Of a DNA stretch of 29,068 nt, positions 9,512 to 15,645 are shown one piece after another. A model generated the notes under the pieces. The model saw only the letters and a program-made list of their open reading frames with translations. It did not search any database and had not been told where the DNA came from. The translations under genes and the position numbers were made by a program. Each line of letters opens with the position of its first letter. Position 1 is the stretch's first letter. Source of the stretch: Victivallales bacterium (GTDB lineage Bacteria > Verrucomicrobiota > Lentisphaeria > Oligosphaerales > Oligosphaeraceae); assembly GCA_017431185.1 (NCBI GenBank), contig JAFRLP010000417.1, positions 1 to 29,068 on the forward strand, read 5' to 3'.

Positions 9512-9575
9512 CCTGGCAGACCGAATCATGAAAGTAGGTACGGGTGGCGGGGTTGGCGGACCGCGCTCCGCGCGG
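9396..9575. repeat. Inverted pair of GC-rich palindromes (REP-like)
   Basis: CCGCGCGGAGCGCGGTC at 9396-9412 has a perfect 17-nt reverse complement at 9559-9575. Each copy is itself a small hairpin (CCGCGC, 3-nt loop, GCGCGG). A shortened relative, GCGGAGCGCGGC, lies at 9249-9260. The arms bracket copies 4 and 5 of the 36-nt repeat, so repeat and palindromes may form one composite dispersed element. Confidence 0.65.
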
Positions 9576-9883
9576 TCAGTATCAGTCGCTGATGTGCTAC
9601 CTGTTCGATTGAATATGTGATGGCGTGTCTGCATTGTGGCACCCTTCCGGGGGGCAAATCGTCTTTTCGCGATTGTCTGTCGGGGTTTGCGCCCCTAATG
9701 GGACGCTTCACCCGTGGCTAACCTTGACGGGGTGAAATATCTCGCGTTTCATCGAAGTCTGTTTTGGACAAGAAAAAGCTGTGCCGCACTGCTTTGTTTT
9801 GCGATACCCCAAGCCAATATCAGTTGGTGAAGAGGGATAGAGGCAAAAAAACTAAACGAAATAAAGAATTTTCAAGGAATGAC

Positions 9884-9911
9884 TTGCTATTTTGGAAAGT
9901 TGCCGTATATT
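9884..9911 (+). promoter_or_regulatory. Candidate sigma70 promoter for the XRE/IrrE genes
   Basis: TTGCTA (9884-9889) and TATATT (9906-9911) are separated by 16 nt, at the start of the A+T-rich stretch and about 75 nt before the XRE start codon. The leader would be about 65 nt. A short inverted repeat CCGA/TCGG (9914-9917, 9927-9930) lies just downstream and could be part of an XRE operator, but it is too short to be sure. Confidence 0.45.
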
Positions 9912-9984
9912 AACCGAAATGTAGAATCGGACATCCCATTCGCCTCCTTCAACAATAGGCAATCACCAAACGAGAAACTGAATC

Positions 9985-10293
9985 ATGTCGCTTTTCAATG
10001 AAAGACTGAAGGAACTGATGAAAACTAGGCTAATGACGCAACGTGAGTTGGCCAGTCGCATCAACGCCACGGAGGCAGCCGTTTCGAAGTACGTCAACTC
10101 CGACCGGACACCCCGTGCTGACATTGTGGCTGACATTGCCAATGCCCTGGAAACCACCTCCGACTACCTGCTCGGCAGAACCATCGAGCCCAAAGCCGAT
10201 TTCAAGGCCATGAAAATCATCATGGCTCGTGGCGCATCCAAGCTGACCTCCGAAGAAAAAGCGGAGCTTGTCAGAATTCTTTTCAAAGAATAA
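9985..10293 (+). CDS. XRE-family helix-turn-helix transcriptional regulator
   Basis: 102 residues. Residues ~8-62 form a Cro/C1-type HTH: RLKELMKTRLMTQRELASRI, the recognition helix region ATEAAVSKYVNSDRTP, then ADIVADIANALETTSDYLLG, a textbook XRE ending. The remaining ~35 residues (KLTSEEKAELVRILFKE) are a helical tail often used for dimerisation or partner binding. It lies 3 nt before an ImmA/IrrE-type protease gene; in such pairs the regulator represses the locus until the protease cleaves or releases it (as for ImmR/ImmA of ICEBs1 and DdrO/IrrE of Deinococcus). It is therefore the likely controller of the downstream accessory genes. The start ATG has only a weak upstream ribosome site. 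Confidence 0.92.
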   Translation: MSLFNERLKELMKTRLMTQRELASRINATEAAVSKYVNSDRTPRADIVADIANALETTSDYLLGRTIEPKADFKAMKIIMARGASKLTSEEKAELVRILFKE

Positions 10294-10296
10294 GAT

Positions 10297-10992
10297 ATGA
10301 AGACCGACCTGCATTCTTTTGATTTTCCGGAAGACGAAGATGAACTTCTGGACTCAACCTATGTCGAGATTTTTCCCCCATGGGAGGAAGATGAATTCAA
10401 TCGCAAACTCCATCGATTGTCTGACGACAGATATGAGGAAATCAAATTGAGTGTAGTCGAACTGTTTGAATATGCCGATGTTCATGCCTTTCCACTTGAT
10501 GGCTTTGCCATAGCCGAAAGGCTAGGACTCAAGGTCGTTCCATATTCATCTCTTTCTGATGCCCAAAAGACATATGTGTTCAAGATATCAGAGGATGCCT
10601 CCCTATTTCCTGGTTTCAAGACCATCTTTTATAACGATAGAAAAATATCAGGACGCATCTCGATGAGTCTGCTTCACGAAATCGGCCATTTTTGGCTGAA
10701 ACACACAGAACATTCCATATTGGCGGAAAAGGAGGCCGGCTTCTTTGCAAAGTTTGCGATGGCCCCGCCAGTGGTTATCCATTGTCTCGCCCTCAATGAT
10801 TCAGAGAGCCTCCGACATCATTTTGGCCTCAGCTTAGAAGCAAGCATCAATGTCTGGCACTACTATCAGAAATGGGCAAATGCCTCTGAATTATTTACCA
10901 CGCAAGAAATGCGGACATGCCGACAGTTTGGCGTGATTCCCCCAAAAAAAGTCACCATAAAAGCGAGGGAGAATGCAATGAACACCACATGA
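10297..10992 (+). CDS. ImmA/IrrE-family metallo-endopeptidase
   Basis: 231 residues. SMSLLHEIGHFWLKHTEHS near residues 122-140 contains the HExxH zinc motif in the LLHEIGHFWLxH setting typical of ImmA/IrrE proteins. An upstream block, DGFAIAERLGLKVVPYSSL, matches the family's N-terminal 'IAEKLGIKV' region. The C-terminal part (APPVVIHCLALNDSESLRHHFGLSLEASINVWHYY) corresponds to the usual family tail in which a small helical bundle follows the protease core. Predicted role: zinc-dependent cleavage of the neighbouring XRE regulator in response to stress or a mobile-element signal. It starts 3 nt after the regulator, with no strong ribosome site of its own, so coupling is likely. An acidic N-terminal extension of about 40 residues is unusual. 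Confidence 0.9.
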   Translation: MKTDLHSFDFPEDEDELLDSTYVEIFPPWEEDEFNRKLHRLSDDRYEEIKLSVVELFEYADVHAFPLDGFAIAERLGLKVVPYSSLSDAQKTYVFKISEDASLFPGFKTIFYNDRKISGRISMSLLHEIGHFWLKHTEHSILAEKEAGFFAKFAMAPPVVIHCLALNDSESLRHHFGLSLEASINVWHYYQKWANASELFTTQEMRTCRQFGVIPPKKVTIKARENAMNTT

Positions 10993-11295
10993 CCAATTTA
11001 TTCAAGGAACTTTTCTCCAGGAATGGTAGGTAGCCGAATAGTTGGAAGGAGTGAGAAGCATCATGTTCACACAACGCCACTGGCAGTTATCTACCCTTTT
11101 AGGGAAAAAGCGTTCTTCAAAGAAAAGATGCCTGGAAACCGCTATTTCCAGGCATCCGCGACGGCAGGAAGGCATTGCGCCTCCAACCATAAACCATTGG
11201 TTACTGTAATGCCTCCTTGCCAGATTGCAAACGACTTTTACGCAAAAAGCTCGTCCTTCAACCAAAATCGCAACTCAGAAGGAGACATTCATGCC
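10993..11295. other. Intergenic region with two strong stem-loops
   Basis: About 303 nt between the IrrE-like gene and the DUF4417 gene. A 14-codon frame starts at ATG 10989, overlapping the protease stop as ATGA, and ends at 11033; it has no well-spaced ribosome site and I do not call it. The main content is structural: a perfect 12-bp stem (11127-11138 with 11145-11156, loop CCGCTA) and a 14-bp imperfect stem (11163-11176 with 11208-11221, one wobble and one mismatch), described as a possible RNA. Frames read through this stretch on both strands show no family features. Confidence 0.6.
11115..11221 (-). ncRNA. Putative structured small RNA on the minus strand
   Basis: Read on the minus strand, a 14-bp imperfect hairpin (11221-11208 pairing with 11176-11163) is followed after 6 nt by a perfect 12-bp hairpin (11156-11145 pairing with 11138-11127) and then TTTTCTTT (11126-11119). 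Hairpin plus T-run is the form of an intrinsic terminator, which gives the direction. The first loop carries a nested AACCA/TGGTT inverted repeat. The transcript would be antisense to the leader of the DUF4417 gene. I see no convincing promoter; TTGAAG and TAAAAG upstream are only 15 nt apart. The ends are estimates. An alternative is that these are leader structures of the plus-strand message. Confidence 0.35.
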
Positions 11296-12066
11296 ATGAA
11301 CACACCCATGCATCAATTGCTGTTGGACTATGGGGAGGAATTCCTTCCAAATCCATCGTCTTCCAAGACAAACTCACGCAGACGCCAGTTGCTGGTACAA
11401 CCTTCCGACATTTCCGACTTTCTTTCGCTATTCTTATCTGAATACCGCGAAGGTATCTTGGACGGAACTCTGTCCGAGGGACGTTTCCGCTTTCCCAAAC
11501 TGGATGCCATACATAATGTCAATCCAGCGAAACTCGTCCCATTCAGCGCAGTGAAATCCCTGCTGAACAAAGGGAAGGCAGACAACTTGCCCTTCTTCCA
11601 TTTCTACATCCATGATTTCCAATTCGAGCGTATTTGGAGAAATCCCCCTGCCTATTTGCGGATTCTAAGAAAAATAGGGCGTGGAATCCCCCCTGATTTC
11701 AGTGCATACCTCAATATGCATCCGGCGGAACAACTCATCAACTGCCTCCGCAACCGACTTCTGGCCTTCCTGTTGCAAAGTCAGGGGATGGACATCATCC
11801 CAAACGCTTGCTTTGGCGACCTGAATTCCTTGGAATGGGCATTTGATGGTCTTCCAATGAATAGTGTTCTGGCTGTTACCACACAAGGCTGTATGCGAAA
11901 CAAAGTGGCCAAGCACACGCTTCTTTGCGGTCTCCATGAACTTGACAGAGTCAAGCAGCCAGAACGGCTCTACGTCTATGGAGAGTTCCCGCAACAATGG
12001 CGGGACAAATTCTCCATGGAAATTGTCTGCCTTGACACCTTTGTAAGCAAATGGAGGATTGCATAA
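11296..12066 (+). CDS. DUF4417-domain protein
   Basis: 256 residues from ATG 11296. Seen: FHFYIHDFQFERIWRNPPAY, IPPDFSAYLNMHPAEQLINC, RNRLLAFLLQSQGMDIIPNA, then GDLNSLEWAFDGLPMNSVLA and TTQGC. This order matches DUF4417 ('FDFERFW..P..Y', 'SPDFSLY.DMP..LQ..N.YRNR..G...Q..G..VIP...W', 'F.FCF.GIP..S.V...T.GC'), a family common in phages and mobile elements and of unknown biochemical role. The N-terminal ~75 residues are extra. The frame is open further upstream, but the ribosome site GGAG (11281-11284) supports a start here; the same site also fits a two-codon mini-ORF (ATG CCA TGA, 11291-11299) whose stop overlaps this start. The stop TAA shares a base with the next gene's ATG (12064-12068), implying coupled translation. 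Confidence 0.75.
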   Translation: MNTPMHQLLLDYGEEFLPNPSSSKTNSRRRQLLVQPSDISDFLSLFLSEYREGILDGTLSEGRFRFPKLDAIHNVNPAKLVPFSAVKSLLNKGKADNLPFFHFYIHDFQFERIWRNPPAYLRILRKIGRGIPPDFSAYLNMHPAEQLINCLRNRLLAFLLQSQGMDIIPNACFGDLNSLEWAFDGLPMNSVLAVTTQGCMRNKVAKHTLLCGLHELDRVKQPERLYVYGEFPQQWRDKFSMEIVCLDTFVSKWRIA

Positions 12067-12503
12067 TGGGACGCGGGCATGGCGGATACATTGATTACCG
12101 GGAATCCTACCTGGACTCGGGCGGCAGGAAGGTCACTGACCGGGGCACCATCTTTGTCGCCGAACGCTACATCGACATGGGATACGAGGTGGTGTTCCGA
12201 CAGCAAAAGGCAATTCCAACCTGTGACTTGACCATCAAGACAAGCGATGACAAGAACATCCTCAAGAACATTGAGGTGAAGACGGCCTTCAGCAAAAATC
12301 CGTCCCAAATGGCCAAGCAGATTGAGAAGGCACGGAGACAGATCAGGGATGGCGACACCCTAGCCATCTTTGTCCCGCATCACAAATGCGGCAAGGCCGG
12401 GATTGACTTTGCCCAGGCGGGTGTTGACGAGGCCAGACGGAAGGGGTATGTAAAGGGCCCCATAGAGGTCTGGTTCTCGGACAGGAAAAAAGTCGAACTC
12501 TAA
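12066..12503 (+). CDS. Small PD-(D/E)XK-like nuclease, CdiA C-terminal toxin type
   Basis: 145 residues starting in a TAATG junction with the DUF4417 gene. The core reads RGTIFVAERYIDMGYEVVF, then CDLTIK, then KNIEVKT, then QMAKQIEKARRQIRDGDTLA. The spacing of a helix with Glu, an Asp-Leu strand and an E-V-K strand is the PD-(D/E)XK arrangement (candidates Asp of CDL, Glu and Lys of EVK), and the helix and 'GD.LAIF' end resemble the tRNA-nuclease domains at the C-termini of CdiA proteins. Family knowledge: those toxins cut tRNA or DNA and need a cognate immunity protein. Here the domain stands alone, without secretion or delivery regions, directly upstream of two paralogous small genes. RNase activity is inferred, not shown. 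Confidence 0.65.
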   Translation: MGRGHGGYIDYRESYLDSGGRKVTDRGTIFVAERYIDMGYEVVFRQQKAIPTCDLTIKTSDDKNILKNIEVKTAFSKNPSQMAKQIEKARRQIRDGDTLAIFVPHHKCGKAGIDFAQAGVDEARRKGYVKGPIEVWFSDRKKVEL

Positions 12504-12519
12504 CCAAAAGGAGAAGCTC

Positions 12520-13062
12520 ATGGCAAGACTGCTATGCAAATGTGGCGAGGGGATGAGCAACAGTACCCTTCCATCCGAAAACATTCTTGAAATTCATGAT
12601 GGGGAGGCGATTGGGGCACTCATAACCAGTGGAACCAGGCTCATAGAACTCTACGATGAGCATTCTGAATACTGGTACTGCCCGGTCTGCCATCGCGTCA
12701 CGGAAATAGTCTATGAGCCAGAAGCAAGGCTCAACAGACGTTTCGTAAGAGTTTGCGAAGACACCCATCTTGCCTTGGAGGATTTGGCCTGTTGGAGGAA
12801 GATATATTGTTTCACAGACCAGGAGGTTTATGAGGCAACTGAAACCGATGATCACATCACGATTGAAGGCTTTCTCCGAAAATACCCTCTTCGTCGCATT
12901 GTCCGCCTTTCCCCGGATGAAAGCCGCGCATTGGTCTATGATGGTGAAACCAGCCGTTATCGCTACAGCTATCTGCTGGAGCCATTTGACCCTGTGGCCG
13001 AGGCGGAGGAGGACGCGAAATCGCCATGCCTCCAATGGAGGGATGGACATCCGAAGTCGTGA
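12520..13062 (+). CDS. Zinc-ribbon-like small protein, putative toxin partner/immunity protein (copy 1)
   Basis: 180 residues behind AAAAGGAGAAGCTC, 16 nt after the nuclease stop. The N-terminus MARLLCKCGEGM and the later WYCPVCHRVTE give CxC and CPxC pairs that could bind one zinc ion; the rest is mixed and acidic with no membrane segment. I know no family by name. A small gene immediately after a stand-alone nuclease toxin is the usual immunity position, so that is the working call. It differs from copy 2 mainly in residues 1-91 (25 differences) and hardly at all in 92-172 (3 differences), about 84% identity overall. It has eight extra C-terminal residues because the equivalent of copy 2's TAG stop is TGG here. 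Confidence 0.6.
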   Translation: MARLLCKCGEGMSNSTLPSENILEIHDGEAIGALITSGTRLIELYDEHSEYWYCPVCHRVTEIVYEPEARLNRRFVRVCEDTHLALEDLACWRKIYCFTDQEVYEATETDDHITIEGFLRKYPLRRIVRLSPDESRALVYDGETSRYRYSYLLEPFDPVAEAEEDAKSPCLQWRDGHPKS

Positions 13063-13072
13063 GGAATCGGCA

Positions 13073-13127
13073 ATGGGACGCGGGCATAGAGGTCTGGTTC
13101 TCGGACAGGAAAAAAGTCGAACTCTAA
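13073..13127 (+). pseudogene. 55-bp remnant of a second nuclease (toxin) gene
   Basis: The first 15 nt of the nuclease gene at 12066 (ATGGGACGCGGGCAT) are joined here directly to its last 40 nt (AGAGGTCTGGTTC... to the TAA). The parts missing correspond to 12081-12463, 383 nt, which is not a multiple of three, so the frame is also broken. The trinucleotide CAT occurs at both edges of the missing piece (12078-12080 and 12461-12463), the mark of a deletion between short direct repeats. What is left keeps the ribosome site for copy 2 of the partner gene. Confidence 0.9.
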
Positions 13128-13143
13128 CCAAAAGGAGAAGCTC

Positions 13144-13662
13144 ATGGCAGGACTACTATGCAAATGTGGCGAGGGAATGAGCAACGGTTCCCTTCCTTCC
13201 GAAAACATTCTTGAGATTCACGAGGGGGAGGTGATCGAGTCGCTGATTGTCCAGGAAACCAGGCTCATTGAACTCTACAACGAGCACTTTGAGTACTGGT
13301 ACTGCCCTGTCTGCCATCGCGTCACGGAATTATTCAACGTTCCGAATGGCAAAATCCACAGGCGTTTTGTCAGAGTCCTCGAAGGCACCCACCCTGCCTT
13401 GGAGGATTTGACCTGCTGGAGGAAGATATACTGTTTCACAGACCAGGAGGTTTATGAGGCAATCGAAACCGATGAGCACATCACGATTGAAGGCTTTCTC
13501 CGAAAATACCCCCTTCGTCGCATTGTCCGCCTTTCCCCGGATGAAAGCCGCGCATTGGTCTATGACGGTGAAACCAGCCGTTATCGCTATAGCTATCTGC
13601 TGGAGTCATTTGACCCTGTGGCCGAGGCGGAGGAGGACGCGAAATCGCCATGCCTCCAATAG
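13144..13662 (+). CDS. Zinc-ribbon-like small protein, putative orphan immunity/partner protein (copy 2)
   Basis: 172 residues, paralogue of the gene at 12520 with the same ribosome site. The CxC (LLCKCGEGM) and CPxC (WYCPVCHRVTE) pairs are intact, as are the C-terminal blocks ITIEGFLRKYPLRRIVRL and GETSRYRYSYLLE. Most changes lie in the N-terminal half around the putative zinc site, for example EIVYEPEARLN replaced by ELFNVPNGKIH, while the C-terminal half is almost identical. Its own toxin gene is reduced to a scar, so it is an orphan. Known toxin-immunity arrays keep orphan immunity genes that protect against foreign toxin variants; whether this one does is inference. The stop is TAG, eight codons before the TGA that ends copy 1. 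Confidence 0.6.
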   Translation: MAGLLCKCGEGMSNGSLPSENILEIHEGEVIESLIVQETRLIELYNEHFEYWYCPVCHRVTELFNVPNGKIHRRFVRVLEGTHPALEDLTCWRKIYCFTDQEVYEAIETDEHITIEGFLRKYPLRRIVRLSPDESRALVYDGETSRYRYSYLLESFDPVAEAEEDAKSPCLQ

Positions 13663-13697
13663 GAGGCTGGGCTTTCGGAGTTGTGAGACAACCTTGA

Positions 13698-13713
13698 CTG
13701 ATGCCAGCATCAG
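13698..13713. terminator. Short palindrome between convergent genes
   Basis: CTGATGC CA GCATCAG forms a 7-bp stem with a 2-nt loop, and GCATCAG recurs at 13721-13727. It lies in the 117-nt gap between the convergent copy-2 partner gene and the DUF4276 gene, where a terminator is expected, but no T run follows on either strand. This could be weak termination or a protein-binding site. Confidence 0.25.
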
Positions 13714-13779
13714 CGGAACCGCATCAGCTATTCTCCGAAGGTGATGGGAGTGTCCTTTGCCTTCCGGCGTTCCCCATTG

Positions 13780-14481
13780 TCATTCCTTCGTCTGGATGGT
13801 TTCGATGGACTTGAGCCAGAAATCGAAATTCGGGCAGGCACGTCGCATTTTGTCAATGCCGATGTCCTGGGCAATGGTGATTCCTTTGGCGGTTTTTCTA
13901 TAAAATCCGTTTGTCCATGCATCCAAACGTTTGGAAGGGGCAGTTTGAGGACTATTGTCTATTTCCTCGGGGCTTCCACAGTCATTCAGTGTCTTCTCTA
14001 TGATGGCCAGCGGAATGTCTAGCGATGTTGACAGGACGTTGGCGTCACTGAACAGCAAAGCCTCAAATTCGTGGATGGCAAAAAATGGGAAAAATCTATT
14101 CAGGACATCGTTTTCAGGATACTTGAGAGCAAGTTCTCGTTTTGCCGCATCGCATAACGTCAAGGCAATGTCTCTTGGCGTTTGTCCCCTGGTTATTCTG
14201 TCCAGACCAGGCCACTCTCGAATGCCGTAGTAATCGACGAAACTGGCGACAATAGTGTCTTTACGCCTTTTCAGGAACACACGGAGTTGCTTTTCAAGGC
14301 GCGAAAAACGGATATCACCTCCTTTATAGACCCTGCCAGAACGCATATCAACCTGTGTACGGTAAACAGGCGCTTCGACAAAAATGCCACGCTGTCCCCA
14401 ATAAGGTGCAAGAACCTCTTTGACAAAGGCGTTTTCTGTTTGCCCTTCCACCACGACAACCACTGTTATGGTTTTATTCAT
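13780..14481 (-). CDS. DUF4276 family protein (Toprim-like effector)
   Basis: 233 residues. The start ATG 14481 was chosen for GGAGGGAC just upstream and for the fold starting at once. Seen: TVVVVVEGQTENAFVKEVLAP (acidic residue E12 of an EGxTE motif), YKGGDIRFSRLEKQL, then VASFVDYYGIREWPGLD (D83) and FFAIHEFEALLFSD. These are the hallmark blocks of DUF4276, a family with a Toprim-like acidic site. It overlaps the upstream AAA ATPase gene by 8 nt (ATGAATAA), so the two proteins are made together. By analogy with OLD, GajA and AriA/AriB (PARIS), the ATPase senses and this protein may cut nucleic acid; that analogy is inference. Confidence 0.85.
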   Translation of the reverse strand: MNKTITVVVVVEGQTENAFVKEVLAPYWGQRGIFVEAPVYRTQVDMRSGRVYKGGDIRFSRLEKQLRVFLKRRKDTIVASFVDYYGIREWPGLDRITRGQTPRDIALTLCDAAKRELALKYPENDVLNRFFPFFAIHEFEALLFSDANVLSTSLDIPLAIIEKTLNDCGSPEEIDNSPQTAPSKRLDAWTNGFYRKTAKGITIAQDIGIDKMRRACPNFDFWLKSIETIQTKE

Positions 14482-15541
14482 GGACAGTCCCTCCGTGAAT
14501 GATGTCATGTGTCCAAAGCTCACCGACTGAAAAATCCTCAAGCCAGGCATCATAATCGTTTTCTCTCAATCGCTCAAATGATGTTGCACCCTGATGTCGT
14601 TTTGCGACGATAATGTCGTCGATGGCGAAATTATCCAGCAATTGGGGTGATTGTGTGGCGATGACAAGTTGTGTTCGTCTGGATACGGATATCATCATCT
14701 CTGCCAGAAGGTATATTGCCTCTGGATGAAGCCCCAGCTCTGGCTCGTCAATGATGATTGTCGAAGGTGGATTTGGTTGCAGAAGGGCGGTTGCCAGGCA
14801 GATAAAACGAAGTGCGCCATCGGAAAGCTGGTGAGGGCGCATTGGGAAGTCCACCAGTCCTTTTTGGCGCCAGCACAGGCGAATGTCTTCATTACCATTT
14901 GGCTCTAGAATGAAATCGTCAAAAAAGGGGACGGCACTTTTCACTGTCTGGCAAATATCGCCATAGCAATTCGGATGTCGCTGCCGCAATTTGTAGAGGA
15001 ATGCGGCAAGATTGCCTCCATCGGAGTTTAGATAAGTATCATGGGAGACCTGACAATATCTTCGAACCGCTGCAAATTTGCCAGTGTCATGGAAATGATA
15101 GACCTGGCAGTTCTTAATCGCCTCATAAGTTTGCCTGATTGTTTCTGAGTCGGTTTTCCCGGGGAGTGCCGATGCAAATCCCCGACCAGTCAGTTGTCGG
15201 GGGGTGGTGTCTCCTATCGGACACACTTTTTCATCCGTTAGCATCAGAAAACCCTCATCCGTAGGTATCAATTCAAATTCATAGCTACTTGTATCAAGAA
15301 CAATTCGAACCTGTATATGTGATGTTATTTGGGGACCGCCGAATAAAAACACATCAGATGCGCCCGCGACATATTCACGCAACCCGCCATTTTTCAGCAT
15401 GGCGGATATGATGCGGAACACCTCGATGAAGTTACTTTTTCCTGTGCCATTTGCGCCGACAATGACATTGATGGCGCCAAGTTCCATCTCCTTCAATGCT
15501 CTAAATGACTTGAAGCCTTTTATGGAAATGCTTTTGATCAT
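14474..15541 (-). CDS. AAA ATPase of the SMC/OLD-like (AAA_21-type) group
   Basis: 355 residues. It starts MIKSISIKGFKSF, the usual 'I..I.N F+.F' opening, followed by Walker A GANGTGKS at residues 29-36. The signature/Walker B region IIIDEPELGLHPEAIYLLAE lies near residues 260-275, with a SDGALRF signature-like block before it and the switch IATQSPQLLDNF after. No zinc hook or long coiled coil is visible, so this is a compact ABC-type ATPase. GTGGAG lies 7 nt before the ATG. Downstream and overlapping is a DUF4276 protein; together they look like a two-gene antiphage module comparable to PARIS or AbiL-type pairs. It follows the Type III methyltransferase by 104 nt on the same strand and may be co-transcribed. 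Confidence 0.9.
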   Translation of the reverse strand: MIKSISIKGFKSFRALKEMELGAINVIVGANGTGKSNFIEVFRIISAMLKNGGLREYVAGASDVFLFGGPQITSHIQVRIVLDTSSYEFELIPTDEGFLMLTDEKVCPIGDTTPRQLTGRGFASALPGKTDSETIRQTYEAIKNCQVYHFHDTGKFAAVRRYCQVSHDTYLNSDGGNLAAFLYKLRQRHPNCYGDICQTVKSAVPFFDDFILEPNGNEDIRLCWRQKGLVDFPMRPHQLSDGALRFICLATALLQPNPPSTIIIDEPELGLHPEAIYLLAEMMISVSRRTQLVIATQSPQLLDNFAIDDIIVAKRHQGATSFERLRENDYDAWLEDFSVGELWTHDIIHGGTVHE

Positions 15542-15645
15542 ATTAGGTCTCCACGAACATTAGAAGCGATTGCAAAACTCTTATCCATGGTGGCAAAACG
15601 CCGCTTTGGCGATAGTTTTGCAATTACCTCATTATTTTGGACTTG

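Larger units (their letters stand above)
9213..9984. other. Non-coding intergenic region, repeat-rich then A+T-rich
   Basis: 772 nt without a credible gene. It begins with a 7-bp stem (GTGGCCA 9225-9231 with TGGCCAC 9242-9248) just after the secreted-protein stop, without a T run. Then come the ~36-nt repeats (9290-9511) and GC-rich palindromes (to 9575). At 9640-9735 there is another set of short G/C-rich inverted repeats, for example GGGG 9682-9685 with CCCC 9692-9695 and CACCC 9709-9713 with GGGTG 9730-9734, probably another REP-like element. From about 9760 the sequence becomes clearly richer in A and T and holds a candidate promoter. Open frames across the repeats change register from copy to copy and look like arginine/alanine-rich artefacts of the repeats. 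Confidence 0.7.
12461..13671. repeat. Tandem duplication of the partner-gene unit
   Basis: The 65 nt at 12461-12525 (end of the nuclease gene, gap, ribosome site and first codons of copy 1) recur identically at 13085-13149. The following genes stay alignable to their ends, and even the 30 nt around the stops are the same length. A 15-nt nuclease start (ATGGGACGCGGGCAT) also precedes both units (12066-12080 and 13073-13087). So a nuclease-partner cassette was duplicated head to tail. Confidence 0.9.

Noticed and set aside
9160..9592. Overlapping frames through the 36-nt repeats
   Set aside because: Coding would follow the repeats in shifting registers, with no ribosome site; 36-nt periodicity explains the open frames.
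11127..11156. Plus-strand intrinsic terminator after the IrrE-like gene
   Set aside because: On the plus strand the stem is followed by CGCGACGG, not T residues; the T run is on the other side.
11002..11265. 87-codon minus-strand frame over the stem-loops
   Set aside because: It has no family features and its stretch is better explained by the hairpins; an RNA is more likely than a protein.
10993..11295. Retron-type ncRNA
   Set aside because: No reverse transcriptase gene is found anywhere in the window.
12770..13180. 136-codon plus-strand frame across the first partner gene and toxin scar
   Set aside because: It is out of frame with both paralogues and exists only because of the duplication junction.
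13728..14230. Small frames near the end of the DUF4276 gene
   Set aside because: They overlap the well-supported DUF4276 frame and lack starts or domains.
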